Assembly: GCA_039105265.1 (NCBI GenBank)
Contig: JAPFFF010000017.1
Span: 186,001-250,000 of the forward strand
Direction: 5' to 3'
Length of the DNA: 64,000 bases
Origin: Tritrichomonas musculus
Lineage: Eukaryota; Parabasalia; Tritrichomonadida; Tritrichomonadidae
Shown here one piece after another: positions 42,312-54,349 of this stretch. The translations under genes were made by a program, and so were the position numbers. Under the pieces are notes generated by a model. It ran no database searches. It worked only from the letters and a program-made list of their open reading frames with translations, and had not been told where the DNA came from. Every line of letters starts with the position of its first letter. Within the stretch, counting starts at the first letter, position 1.

Positions 42312-44690
42312 TGATGGTGGAAAAAAATGATGTAATTTGCAAATTTATTATTATATTTGAGTAATATTTACAAATGAATCATTTTATTTGCACAAAAATT
42401 AAATATATTTGGAAAGAATAAAAAAATGATTATGGCAAAGAAGAAGAAGATGATGATGATGATGACAGAAAAGAAGAAGATGAAGAAGATGAAGAAGATG
42501 AAGATGACAGAGAAGAAGAAGAAGAAAATGATGAAGATGATGACATAAAAAAAGAAGAAGATGATGAAGATGATGATGACAGAGAAGAAGAAGATGATGA
42601 TGAAGATGATGATGACATAAAAGAAGGAGAAGATGATGACAGAGAAGAAGAAGAAATTGATGAAGAAGATGATGATGACAGAGAAGAAGAAGAAGAAAAT
42701 GATGATGATGATGACAGAGAAGAAGAAGAAATTGATGAAGAAGAAGATGATGATGACAGAGAAGAAGAAGAAGATGATGAAGATGATGATGACAGAGAAG
42801 AAGAAGAAGAAAATGATGATGATGATGACAGAGAAGAAGAAGAAATTGATGAATAAGATGATGATGATGACAGAGAAGAAGAAGAAATTGAAGAAGAAGA
42901 TGATGACATAGAAGAAGAAGAAATTGATGAAGAAGATGATGATGACAGAGAAGAAGAAGAAGAAAATGATGATGATGATGACAGAGAAGAAGAAGAAGAA
43001 AATGATGGTGGAAAAAAATGATGTAATTTGCAAATTTATTATTATATTTGAGTAATATTTACAAATGAATCATTTTATTTGCACAAAAATTAAATATATT
43101 TGGAAAGAATAAAAAAATGATTATGGCAAAGAAGAAGAAGAAGAAGATGATGATGATGATGACAGAAAAGAAGAAGATGAAGAAGATGAAGAAGACGAAG
43201 ATGACAGAGAAGAAGAAGAAGAAAATGATGAAGATGATGACATAAAAAAAGAAGAAGAAGATGAAGATGATGATGACAGAGAAGAAGAAGATGATGATGA
43301 AGATGATGATGACATAAAAGAAGGAGAAGATGATGACAGAGAAGAAGAAGAAATTGATGAAGAAGATGATGATGACAGAGAAGAAGAAGAAGAAAATGAT
43401 GATGATGATGACAGAGAAGAAGAAGAAATTGATGAAGAAGAAGATGATGATGACAGAGAAGAAGAAGATGATGATGAAGATGATGATGACAGAGAAGAAG
43501 AAGAAATTGATGAAGAAGATGATGATGACAGAGAAGAAGAAGAAGAAAATGATGATGATGATGACAGAGAAGAAGAAGAAGAAAATGATGGTGGAAAAAA
43601 ATGATGTAATTTGCAAATTTATTATTATATTTGAGTAATATTTACAAATGAATCATTTTATTTGCACAAAAATTAAATATATTTGGAAAGAATAAAAAAA
43701 TGATTATGGCAAAGAAGAAGAAGAAGATGATGATGATGACAGAAAAGAAGAAGAAGAAAATGATGAAGAAGAAGAAGATGATGATGACAGAGAAGAAGAA
43801 GAAATTGATGAAGAAGATGATGATGACAGAGAAGAAGATGAAGAAGATGATGGTGACAGAGAAGAAGAAGAAGATGATGATGACAGAAAAGAAGAAGAAA
43901 TTGATGAAGAAGATGATGATGACAGAGAAGAAGAAGAAGAAAATGATGAAGAAGATGATGATGACAGAGAAGAAGAAGAAATTGATGAAGAAGATGATGA
44001 TGACAGAGAAGAAGAAGAAGAAAATGATGAAGAAGATGATGATGACAGAGAAGAAGAAGAAATTGATGAAGAAGATGATGATGACAGAGAAGAAGAAGAA
44101 GAAAATGATGATGATGATGACAGAGAAGAAGAAGAAATTGATGAAGAAGATGATGATGACAGAGAAGAAGAAGAAATTGATGAAGAAGATGAAGATGATG
44201 ACAAAAAAAAGAAGAAGAAAATGATGATGATGACAGAGAAGAAGAAGAAGAAGATGATGATGACAGAGAAGAAGAAGAAGATGATGATGACAGAGAAGAA
44301 GAAGAAGATGATGATGACAGAGAAGAAGAAGATGATGATGCTGATGACAGAAAAGAAGAAGAAGATGATGATGATGACAGAAAAGAAGAAGAAGATGATG
44401 ATGACAGAAAAGAAGAAGAAGATGATGATGAAGATGATGATGAAGATGATGACAGAAAAGAAGAAGAAGAAGATGATGATGACAGAGAAGAAGAAGAAAT
44501 TGATGAAGAAGATGAAGATGATGACAGAAAAGAAGAAGAAGAAAATGATGATGACAGAAAAGAGAAGAAAATGATGATGATGATGACAGAAAAGAGAAGA
44601 AAATGATGAAGATGATGACAGAAAAGAAGAAGAAGAAGATGATGATGACAGAGAAGAAGAAGAAAATGATGATGATGATGGCAAATAAGA
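42312..44690 (+). repeat. Left-arm GAA/GAT triplet arrays with three copies of a 129-bp spacer unit
   Basis: Three arrays (about 42441-43002, 43132-43586 and 43715-44690) consist of GAAGAA(n), GATGAT(n) and GACAGA blocks. Each is preceded by the same 129-bp AT-rich unit (42312-42440, 43003-43131, 43587-43714). Every frame is open over long distances because of the triplet period: Ser/Phe on the minus strand; Lys/Met or Glu/Asp on the plus strand. One plus frame reads as an acidic Asp/Glu tail (for example REEEEIDEEDDDD) but has no credible start, so I treat all frames as non-coding. Confidence 0.85.
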
Positions 44691-45327
44691 TAATGGAGAA
44701 GATAAAGATAAAGATAAATATGTATTAAATGAGGATAATAATAATAATAAAGAATAATGATAAGATGATGATAAATTGGACGATAATAGTGATTATACAA
44801 TTATTTATACTACAATTTGAATGTGATTATGAGCGTTTGAGATTGATAACCGAGTTATTCGAGATAATGATCTGCAATTGTGTATTTTATTCAAACTAAG
44901 TATATAACTCTTATGGGACATATTGATTTAAATCGTCTGGCTTGTATTACTTAAATGCAGAACATGTGGATTTATAGAAGGTAATATTATTTTTGTGGAA
45001 ATGTGATGTGAAAAATCATGACTGGAAATGTAATAACTAATGTTTTATCATCATATTTTAAATAGATATAGTCATTCTTTAAGTTAATGGCCATTTTAAG
45101 TTGATAATAATTAATATTAACATATTTTTTTTTTTTTTTTTTTTTTAAAAAAAAATTCAAAATGACCAGTATCAATCAAAATGACAGTATATTTTCTTTT
45201 AAAAAGATCAAATGCAGAAAAATGGTCATTGAGCATTTAAAGCCTAGAAATATAGTAAAGCATAGTATTATATTGATGCATATGTTTCATATTTATCCCA
45301 CAAATGAATAAAAATCTTAATTTTTTT

Positions 45328-46441
45328 GTATTTTTTTTTTTTTTTACTCATCAAATATTTCAATAGATATAGAAAAAATAAAAACTTCTATACAAAAAAA
45401 ATCATAATATATCTTTTTCAACTCCTTAAATTCAAGTAGTTGGCAAATTTTTGAAAATATGTTTTTTAACAATATATTGCCAATTTCTTAAGTAGTTCCA
45501 ATTAAATTTGAGCGAATTGTAAGTAAATTGTAACTCTCTTGATCTTGATAGTTTTTTTGATGTGAACATGTTCATATGTTAGTTACTTCACACCTTTCAA
45601 CTCCCTGATATATTTAATTCTATTTTATCTCTTGATTATTTGACTTTGCTCATTGAAATAACATAATCATTTAAACTTCTTGACTAGACATGTTGCAGAA
45701 ACAATTTAATTTAAAGCTTTTCCAAAATTTCTAGGGCAAAAAACCACTACAAGACTCATATAATATTATTCACTAGAGTTTTTCTTGAGTCGTTTCCATG
45801 ATAATCATGTGTTTCAGTGGTTATGATTAGCAATTAGCTTGATATATGATGATATTACAATAGTTATCGTTATTTCTGATACTCTAAGTTCGTGGTTTAC
45901 ATTAGGCCAATGATATAAATTAAGAATAACTGCCGATTTCACTATCATTCATACTTTCTGTTGTTTTTAACTTTTGCTTAAACAATTCTTCATATAGCTT
46001 GGGCTTTTTATGTTGATTATTGGTTGCCATAGATTAGATATCCCAATAGATTTCCCTGTATAATAACAATCTAAATCTAACTTTCTACTTTTTCCTAACA
46101 TAATAATTCTACTAATACTTATCATTGATTCTCATATATATATAATGTACCCCATTATTGGGATAAATTAAAGTAATAACTGTATAGACTGATTTGAATC
46201 TTTATCGTCATCTTCATATAAGTTAGCATACATGCTTGTCCTTCTAGATTTAATTTTGAATATTTTTAAATCATAAAAATAATAAAAAAATGCTCTAATA
46301 TGATTAAGCTAACTGAAAAATCTTTTTTTTACTAAAAATCTTTGATATCATAACTTTTAAAAAGAGGTAAGGCGTTGGATTTCATGGAATAGCGCAAATC
46401 AGGTTAATTGAATATGCTTTTTGGATAATACAATGTTTTAG
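45328..46441. other. Unique central spacer of the foldback-like element
   Basis: About 1.1 kb, present once, between the inner ends of the arms. No ORF above 60 codons and no recognisable transposase fragment. Includes poly-T near 45330-45345. Confidence 0.7.
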
Positions 46442-47084
46442 AAAAAAATTAAGATTTTTATTCATTTGTGGGATAAATATGAAACATATGCATCAATATA
46501 ATACTATGCTTTACTATATTTCTAGGCTTTAAATGCTCAATGACCATTTTTCTGCATTTGATCTTTTTAAAAGAAAATATACTGTCATTTTGATTGATAC
46601 TGGTCATTTTGAATTTTTTTTTAAAAAAAAAAAAAAAAAAAAAAATATGTTAATATTAATTATTATCAACTTAAAATGGCCATTAACTTAAAGAATGACT
46701 ATATCTATTTAAAATATGATGATAAAACATTAGTTATTACATTTCCAGTCATGATTTTTCACATCACATTTCCACAAAAATAATATTACCTTCTATAAAT
46801 CCACATGTTCTGCATTTAAGTAATACAAGCCAGACGATTTAAATCAATATGTCCCATAAGAGTTATATACTTAGTTTGAATAAAATACACAATTGCAGAT
46901 CATTATCTCGAATAACTCGGTTATCAATCTCAAACGCTCATAATCACATTCAAATTGTAGTATAAATAATTGTATAATCACTATTATCGTCCAATTTATC
47001 ATCATCTTATCATTATTCTTTATTATTATTATTATCCTCATTTAATACATATTTATCTTTATCTTTATCTTCTCCATTATCTTA

Positions 47085-49560
47085 TTTGCCATCATCATCA
47101 TCATTTTCTTCTTCTTCTCTGTCATCATCATCTTCTTCTTCTTCTTCTCTGTCATCATCATCATCTTCTTCTTCTTTTCTGCCATCATCTTCATCATCTT
47201 CTTTTTCTTCTCTGTCATCATCATCATCTTCTTCTTCTTCATCAATTTCTTCTTTTTCTCTGTCATCATTTTCTTCTTCTTCTCTGTCATCATCATCATC
47301 GTTTTCTTCTTCTTCTTCTCTGTCATCATCATCGTTTTCTTCTTCTTCTTTTCTGTCATCATCATCATCATTTTCTTCTTCTTCTTCTCTGTCATCATCA
47401 TCATCTTCTTCTTCTTCTTTTCTGTCATCATCATCATCATCATCATCTTCTTCTTCTTTTCTGTCATCATCATCATCATCATCATCTTCTTCTTCTTCTT
47501 TTCTGTCATCATCATCATCATCATCTTCTTCTTCTTCTTCTTCTTCTTCTTTTCTGTCACCATCATCTTCTTCATCTTCTTCTCTGTCATCATCATCTTC
47601 TTCTTCTTCTTCTCTGTCATCATCATCATCTTCTTCTTCTTTTCTGCCATCATCTTCATCATCTTCTTTTTCTTCTCTGTCATCATCATCATCATCTTCT
47701 TCTTCATCAATTTCTTCTTTTTCTCTGTCATCATTTTCTTCTTCTTCTCTGTCATCATCATCATCGTTTTCTTCTTCTTCTTCTCTGTCATCATCATCGT
47801 TTTCTTCTTCTTCTTTTCTGTCATCATCATCATCATTTTCTTCTTCTTCTTCTCTGTCATCATCATCATCTTCTTCTTCTTCTTTTCTGTCATCATCATC
47901 ATCATCATCATCTTCTTCTTCTTCTTCTTTTCTGTCATCATCATCATCATCATCTTCTTCTTCTTCTTTTCTGTCATCATCATCATCATCTTCTTCTTCT
48001 TCTTCTTCTTCTTCTTCTTTTCTGTCACCATCATCTTCTTCATCTTCTTCTCTGTCATCATCATCTTCTTCATCAATTTCTTCTTCTTCTCTGTCATCAT
48101 CATCTTCTTCTTCTTCTTCTCTGTCATCATCATCATCTTCTTCTTCTTTTCTGCCATCATCTTCATCATCTTCTTTTTCTTCTCTGTCATCATCATCATC
48201 TTCTTCTTCTTCATCAATTTCTTCTTTTTCTCTGTCATCATTTTCTTCTTCTTCTCTGTCATCATCATCATCGTTTTCTTCTTCTTCTTCTCTGTCATCA
48301 TCATCGTTTTCTTCTTCTTCTTCTCTGTCATCATCATCGTTTTCTTCTTCTTCTTTTCTGTCATCATCATCATCATTTTCTTCTTCTTCTTCTCTGTCAC
48401 CATCATCTTCTTCATCTTCTTCTCTGTCATCATCATCATCATCTTCTTCTTCTTTTCTGTCATCATCATCATCATCATCTTCTTCTTCTTCTTTTCTGTC
48501 ATCATCATCATCATCATCTTCTTCTTCTTCTTCTTTTCTGTCATCATCATCATCATCATCTTCTTCTTCTTCTTCTTTTCTGTCATCATCATCTTCTTCA
48601 TCTTCTTCATCTTCTTCTCTGTCATCATCATCTTCTTCATCAATTTCTTCTTCTTCTCTGTCATCATCATCTTCTTCTTCTTCATCATTTTCTTCTTCTT
48701 CTTTTCTGTCATCATCATCTTCTTCTTCTTCTTCTTTGCCATAATCATTTTTTTATTCTTTCCAAATATATTTAATTTTTGTGCAAATAAAATGATTCAT
48801 TTGTAAATATTACTCAAATATAATAATAAATTTGCAAATTACATCATTTTTTTCCACCATCATTTTCTTCTTCTTCTTCTCTGTCATCATCATCATCATT
48901 TTCTTCTTCTTCTTCTCTGTCATCATCATCTTCTTCATCAATTTCTTCTTCTTCTATGTCATCATCTTCTTCTTCAATTTCTTCTTCTTCTCTGTCATCA
49001 TCATCATCTTATTCATCAATTTCTTCTTCTTCTCTGTCATCATCATCATCATTTTCTTCTTCTTCTTCTCTGTCATCATCATCTTCATCATCTTCTTCTT
49101 CTTCTCTGTCATCATCATCTTCTTCTTCATCAATTTCTTCTTCTTCTCTGTCATCATCATCATCATTTTCTTCTTCTTCTTCTCTGTCATCATCATCTTC
49201 TTCATCAATTTCTTCTTCTTCTCTGTCATCATCTTCTCCTTCTTTTATGTCATCATCATCTTCATCATCATCTTCTTCTTCTCTGTCATCATCATCTTCA
49301 TCATCTTCTTCTTTTTTTATGTCATCATCTTCATCATTTTCTTCTTCTTCTTCTCTGTCATCTTCATCTTCTTCATCTTCTTCATCTTCTTCTTTTCTGT
49401 CATCATCATCATCATCTTCTTCTTCTTTGCCATAATCATTTTTTTATTCTTTCCAAATATATTTAATTTTTGTGCAAATAAAATGATTCATTTGTAAATA
49501 TTACTCAAATATAATAATAAATTTGCAAATTACATCATTTTTTTCCACCATCATTTCATT
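47085..49560 (-). repeat. Right-arm triplet arrays with two copies of the 129-bp spacer unit
   Basis: Mirror of the left-arm arrays. One array of about 1.65 kb (47085-48735) contains recent internal duplications of several hundred bases, and one of about 0.56 kb (48870-49430) matches the outermost left array. There are only two 129-bp units (about 48736-48864 and 49427-49555). The right arm thus lacks the middle left-arm block but has a longer inner array. Confidence 0.85.
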
Positions 49561-50635
49561 ATTCATAATCATTATTTTTATTTCTCTTCATTTTCACCTT
49601 GTTAAATTTGATCACACAATATATTTCATTTTCCTTATCACTTTTCTTTTTTATGAATCTTTAATATATCAATATGATATTTTTATAAAACTCCTAAAAT
49701 TTATTGAAAAAATTGAATATTGTAGTAATAAAGCATTTTATTAGGTAAAATAAACTAATTTTAGGCATAGACAATTCAAATTATAATCTGAACCACATAT
49801 TTAAATCAAAAAAACTTTAAAATTGCAATATTTTGATGAAATACAATAAACAGAATAGCAATTAGTTGGATATTGGCATTTAAAAAATATTTATTCATTT
49901 ATTGATACATTTGTAATAATGTTGCACGTTTACATTTTAACAAATTCGTAAAAAATACGTTTATAATTTTTTGGAACAAAAAACTTTAATTTCTCCTTTA
50001 AAAAAAGAGAAAAAGAAATAAAAATAGCATAATTGAAATTAACATTTTATAAAGAATAATTTTATTGCAATTACATTTTTATTTATTACATTTTTTATTG
50101 AATATTATTGAAATATTCAATATTTTTAAACTAGTATATGTAACATCTAATACATATACCGTAAGTAAAAACGATGGAGAATAATATTTAAAGAGATATG
50201 GAATCGTATCTGAGTGTGGGAGTCTGAAATCTGATTATTCGATATTAATCACTGATTTGAAAACACAGAGATTTGCGTCTAGGATTAAATACATAAAAAA
50301 CAAAAACGATTGTCTATAATAACCACTAATTTATAAGCATTTTTTGAAGATGTGTTGGATAATTGTAATTTGATATGTCAAATAAAAACCTTGTTTGGAG
50401 GCGAGCTTGCACAGAAATAATCTTTGTCTGATGCCAATCAATATATTTTTTTTTGAAGTTTCCTTACTACCAAAGCTGCAGCACTTAACATTTTTTTAAT
50501 TTAGAGTGATATGTTTTTCAGAGGAAAAGTGTTACTGAATATTTTTTTAAAAGCAAATTAGTGTTACTGATTTTTTTTTCTCTCTCAAAAAGTGATACTT
50601 TAAGTGAAAAAAGTTTTTAAAAGTGATACTATCCC

Positions 50636-50644
50636 GATTTCTAT
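50636..50644 (+). repeat. Target-site duplication, right copy (GATTTCTAT)
   Basis: Immediately follows the terminal TATCCC of the right arm and is identical to 41220-41228. An A35 tract begins at 50649. Confidence 0.9.
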
Positions 50645-50645
50645 A

Positions 50646-50685
<40 letters not shown>

Positions 50686-51219
50686 GGTAAGATTTCATAA
50701 ATATATTTTAATTCAATCATTTGAAATATATATCTATATAAATTTTATATTTTAATTCATTTTTAAAAACGATATTTATGTCTATTTTATTTGTGAAAAA
50801 TCATTGAATTTGAAAGGAGAACCTTATGAATTTGAAAGGAGAACCTTAAATATTCAATCTGATCAACTCAAAAAGAAATAAATAGACAGATATTTGATGT
50901 AATAATATATCTATCTATTTAAATTTCAAATCATCAAATATTCATTGAGAAAAAGTTAAAAGTGAAGTGATCTCCCTTTTAAAAATGATATAAAAAGGTG
51001 ATATGAAAACTTTTTGATAAAACATAAAATAATTATAAATTGCTATATCCTAAAATAATTTAGTTCTTATTCTTATATTATATTACTTTAAAAATCTTTC
51101 TCTTTTTAATTGCCAATTCAACCATATTGGTGATGAAAGTATAAATGGAGGTCACATCTTTTTAAAAAGCGATTTACCCAATATTTTTTATAAATGTAAT
51201 TTCATAAATTGTTTTCCTC
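50645..51219. other. AT-rich flank of the mobile element
   Basis: Holds an uninterrupted A35 tract (50649-50683) and a 22-bp tandem duplication with the core GAATTTGAAAGGAGAACCTTA at 50808-50850. The core AAGGAGAACCTTAAA (50836-50850) occurs inverted on the other side of the element (41048-41062). No gene. Confidence 0.5.
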
Positions 51220-52838
51220 TATGTGGCAGAGCGATATTCATATCGACAGAAATAAAGACAGCTTCTTTTTTCGTGTATTGCAAAATTGTTTGTGAATTAT
51301 TCATGCAAAATTCATATGTAACTTTAAACCACTCCCAATTTAAAGGCAACAATACAAATAAGACAACAGACTCAAATACAGAAAAACCAGGTGGAGCAGT
51401 TTTTTGTGATAATGTAGAAACAATCTTTCAAATTTTTTTTTTTTTCATTTAAATTTCATTCATTCAATTAAAGGCCCAAATGGAATTAGCATTGGTGGAG
51501 GAGCAATCTATTTTTCTGAATCCAATTTCACACTAATAAATTGTTCATATGTAAACAATTCCTTATTTTGTATAGATTCAGGTGATTTCAAAGATGGTGG
51601 CGCAATTTCTTCTAATTTCTGAGCAAAAGCTGTAATTGATCAATGCCACTTCACAAACCATTCTATTTATTCTAGTAAATCATGCATAATAAATATTGGA
51701 GGAGCAATGTTCATGCTTTCATGTAATACAACAATAAGTAATTGCTTTTTTATTGAGAATTCATTATTTATCGAAAAAAAGATAATTTAAATGCTCAATA
51801 AAAAAAATGTCTCTATTAATCATTGCTTTTTCATGGATAATGAAGCTTTGGCTGGAGGTGATATATTATTTTGGACAGCTTCTTCATCAATTCAGATTAA
51901 TAATTGCATTTTCAAAATATTACAAGAACTTTGATCGCACTTCTTAGTTCATCTACTCTAAATTTGACATTCCAAAATAATCAAATCAAATTACTATATT
52001 CAGATGAAATATATGTATTTGGCCGCGAGCTGAAAATGGCATTACTATACTGCACATATAGCAATAATTGCCTTTTTCCTTTTAATAAACATTCAATTGT
52101 TGACCTAATGAATAATCACACAATTCCATCTGGTGAAAAAGAATTCGATTTTGAAATGATGTCTGAAGATGAATGTGATGAGATATTCACAATAAATTCA
52201 AAAAATTCTCCCTCTTATTTTACAAATCCATTTTCACGAATTCTGTCATTTAGTGATTCCAATCACTTTTCTCAAACCTCGTTATTTAGTGATTCCAATC
52301 ACTTTTCTCAAACCTCGTTATTTAGTGATTCCAATCACTTTTCTCAAACTTTGTTATTTGGTCAATCCAGACTTTTTTCTCAAACTTCATTATTTAGTGA
52401 CTCCTTTAAACGATCAATTGCTGAAATAACTAATATTTTTTCACTGTCAAAAAGCTTTACAAAAACTGATTCTTTAATGTCTCTTGTATCTTCGAACAAA
52501 AAACCCAAGAATTATGATTTCTCTTTTAATACAAAAGATGCACAAAGTATAGAATCAAATAATCAAAATTATTTAAAGATGAGTACTCAACTCTTCATGG
52601 TTTCATTTAATCATACAAATTTAATCATCAATGAAACTCGTGACAAAAAATGTCTTTCATTATAATTTTAGTCATAATTCTTTCTATATTAATTATAATT
52701 ACAATAATTATTTTTATTATTTTCAAAGCAAACAGAAAGAAAAATGTAGCTCCTTGCAGCTATGATGAAAGTGTACAATACTCAGCGGATTATATATATA
52801 ATGATGTTGAAAATGGAGTTACTGCTTGTCAATTATGA
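51220..52838 (+). pseudogene. Chlamydial-Pmp-like surface protein, degenerate 3' part
   Basis: Readable segments carry the GGAI and FxxN-type motifs of polymorphic membrane protein repeats (parallel beta-helix): KPGGAVFCDN, IGGGAIYFSESNFTLINCSY, FKDGGAISSNF and INIGGAMFMLSCNTTISNC. Stops occur after the poly-T near 51440, at about 51620 (TGA) and at about 51788 (TAA); a frame change follows near 51925. The frame 51904-52665 then continues, with three direct 36-bp repeats (LFSDSNHFSQTS) at 52250-52350. A one-base slip in an A-run near 52648 separates it from a membrane anchor (IIILVIILSILIIITIIIF) and a short cytoplasmic tail ending at 52838. The anchor plus extracellular repeats fit a former surface adhesin. 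No 5' end was found upstream. Confidence 0.75.
52650..52838 (+). pseudogene. Membrane anchor and cytoplasmic tail of the Pmp-like pseudogene
   Basis: The 62-codon frame starts within the end of the previous frame. It encodes one strong hydrophobic helix followed by KANRKKN (stop-transfer basic residues) and an acidic tail. The ATG is probably fortuitous; the segment belongs to the upstream frame, from which it is separated by a single-base frame change in a run of six A. Confidence 0.7.
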
Positions 52839-53077
52839 TGTTAGGAAATAAATACGCGTTTATTTTTTATTCATCATATTACAGTCACATTTTAAAATAT
52901 TGACACTTTTGTCTCTAATCAATGGTAAATTCAATATTATTTTTTGTAATTGATTTATTATTAAATAATACCTCTGTGTAACTTCTCCTTTAATATTTCA
53001 TGTTAAAATAAAATGAATATACGTATAAAAAAAATTTGTGGAAACTGTATTGATCTTTGTAAATGTAGAATAAATAT

Positions 53078-53995
53078 TTGAGAACAAAATTATCGTTTTT
53101 TATTCAAATGTTGAATCCAAAAGATTTTAAGATTGTTGAGACTTTTATAAGTAAATCAGATAATTTAGTTTTTTTAGTTGAAGACAATAATACGAAACAA
53201 AAGTGTGTAGGAAAGGTAATTTTCAAGAAATTTTTAAATAGTGAAGATCAAACAGCATTTCTAATAAAGGTACAAGAACTACAACAACTTGAAAATCCTT
53301 CGATTAGCAAAATCATAGGAATTAGTAATACAAACTTTTTTGATGAAAAATATCCAACAATTTTTACAGAATATCAAATAAATCAATCATTACGTCAACT
53401 TCTACCAAATAGATGGCATGAACTTTCTAATACCGGGAAATATATAAACTTGATTGGAATTGCTTTTGGAATTGAATACCTTCATTCACAACATATTATT
53501 CATGGACATTTAACCCCAGAAAAAGTTCTTTTAGATGAAAATTACTATCCACACATAAATGACTATGGTACATCAACTACATCAGAAGAAGTTAGCTCAT
53601 ATCTTTATATGTCACCTGAATTTTTAGAATCTGAGCAAATTACTCAGAAATCGGATATTTATTCATATTCATTAATTGCCTATTCAATTATTACAGGAAG
53701 AGAACCTTATGATGCTTCGGATTTTCCTTTATGTATTGATAAAATCATCAAAGGAAAGAGGCCAGAATTAAAATTTATTGAAAACTCAAAATTAAAACAA
53801 TTTCTTTCAAAATGTTGGTCAAAAGATCCGAATGATCGTCCTATACCAAAAGAAATCATTTCTACACTTCTAAGCGATGATTTCTATTCAATTTTTGATC
53901 CATGCCTTCCTTTATTAATGAATTTTTTGAATCTCTTTCCTGACCACAAGAAAGAGTTACAATTAAACAAAATTCAACCTTTTCTGGATTCTTGA
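53078..53995 (+). CDS. Kinase-like protein, probable pseudokinase
   Basis: 305 aa; the ATG at 53108 (MLNPKDFKIVETFISKSD) is an equally plausible start. The kinase fold is complete and short: N-lobe Lys in CVGKVIFKK (about 46), helix E GIAFGIEYLHSQ, catalytic loop IIHGHLTPEKVLL (about 141), NDYGTS in place of DFG (about 160), YMSPEFLESEQITQKSDIYS, and a C-lobe with CWSKDPNDRP. HRDxKPxN has become HGHxTPxK, so the catalytic Asp, the Lys and the Asn are all lost while the DFG Asp remains. The CWxxDPxxRP and PEF features resemble tyrosine-kinase-like family members. Expected to bind partners rather than phosphorylate. No other domain; the C-terminal 30 residues are helical. Confidence 0.9.
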   Translation: MRTKLSFFIQMLNPKDFKIVETFISKSDNLVFLVEDNNTKQKCVGKVIFKKFLNSEDQTAFLIKVQELQQLENPSISKIIGISNTNFFDEKYPTIFTEYQINQSLRQLLPNRWHELSNTGKYINLIGIAFGIEYLHSQHIIHGHLTPEKVLLDENYYPHINDYGTSTTSEEVSSYLYMSPEFLESEQITQKSDIYSYSLIAYSIITGREPYDASDFPLCIDKIIKGKRPELKFIENSKLKQFLSKCWSKDPNDRPIPKEIISTLLSDDFYSIFDPCLPLLMNFLNLFPDHKKELQLNKIQPFLDS

Positions 53996-54349
53996 TTGTA
54001 ATATTTCAATTTCAGGTTCAATAATCCACAAATATATTCATTTTATTTGTATTCTTGAATAATCATAGTAAACATTCATTGTTTTTTTTTTAAATAATTT
54101 CTAAATAAACCTGCTAAATGTCATTGATAAAATGGTAACCAAAAGTCAAATGAATGTTTTGAATTTGAAAATTTTAAACTTTTAAACCACCAAAAAATAA
54201 TCATTTCAAATTTGATTTAATATACAATTATTCAGAAGCTTTATTTAAAAAATTGAATCATTATTTTTAGTTTTCTATTATTTATTTTTATAAAAAAAAT
54301 GAAATAAAAAAATTTTTATTTTAATAAATAGCTTATATATAAAACATCA
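53996..54349. other. Intergenic, AT-rich, nothing recognised
   Basis: Separates two co-oriented genes. No ORF, no promoter-like TTGAAAAAGTT motif, and only short A and T runs. Confidence 0.5.

Larger units (their letters stand above)
41229..50635. mobile_element. Foldback-like mobile element with about 4-kb inverted arms and 9-bp target duplication
   Basis: The left arm 41229-45327 and right arm 46442-50635 are near-identical inverted copies. Isolated substitutions distinguish them (for example near 41429 and 41589), as do different triplet-array lengths. The termini are GGGATAGTATCAC and GTGATACTATCCC. A perfect 9-bp direct repeat, GATTTCTAT, flanks both ends. The outermost about 130 bp hold subterminal repeats of (A)GTATCACTTTT and CAGTAACACT. 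No transposase frame is present in arms or spacer, so the element is non-autonomous. A 9-bp duplication with long inverted repeats is what Mutator-like elements make. Internally repetitive arms around a short unique centre are the hallmark of foldback elements. Confidence 0.85.

Noticed and set aside
42430-44800. Long Ser/Phe-, Lys/Met- and His/Leu-rich ORFs in several frames of the left arm (and their mirrors at 46970-49500)
   Set aside because: They are all products of triplet-repeat DNA that is open in every frame; overlapping on both strands, without consistent starts, and broken differently in the two arms.
41229-50635. Maverick/Polinton-type element
   Set aside because: No integrase, polymerase or other Maverick genes are present, the arms are far longer than typical for that class, and the target duplication is 9 bp rather than about 6 bp.
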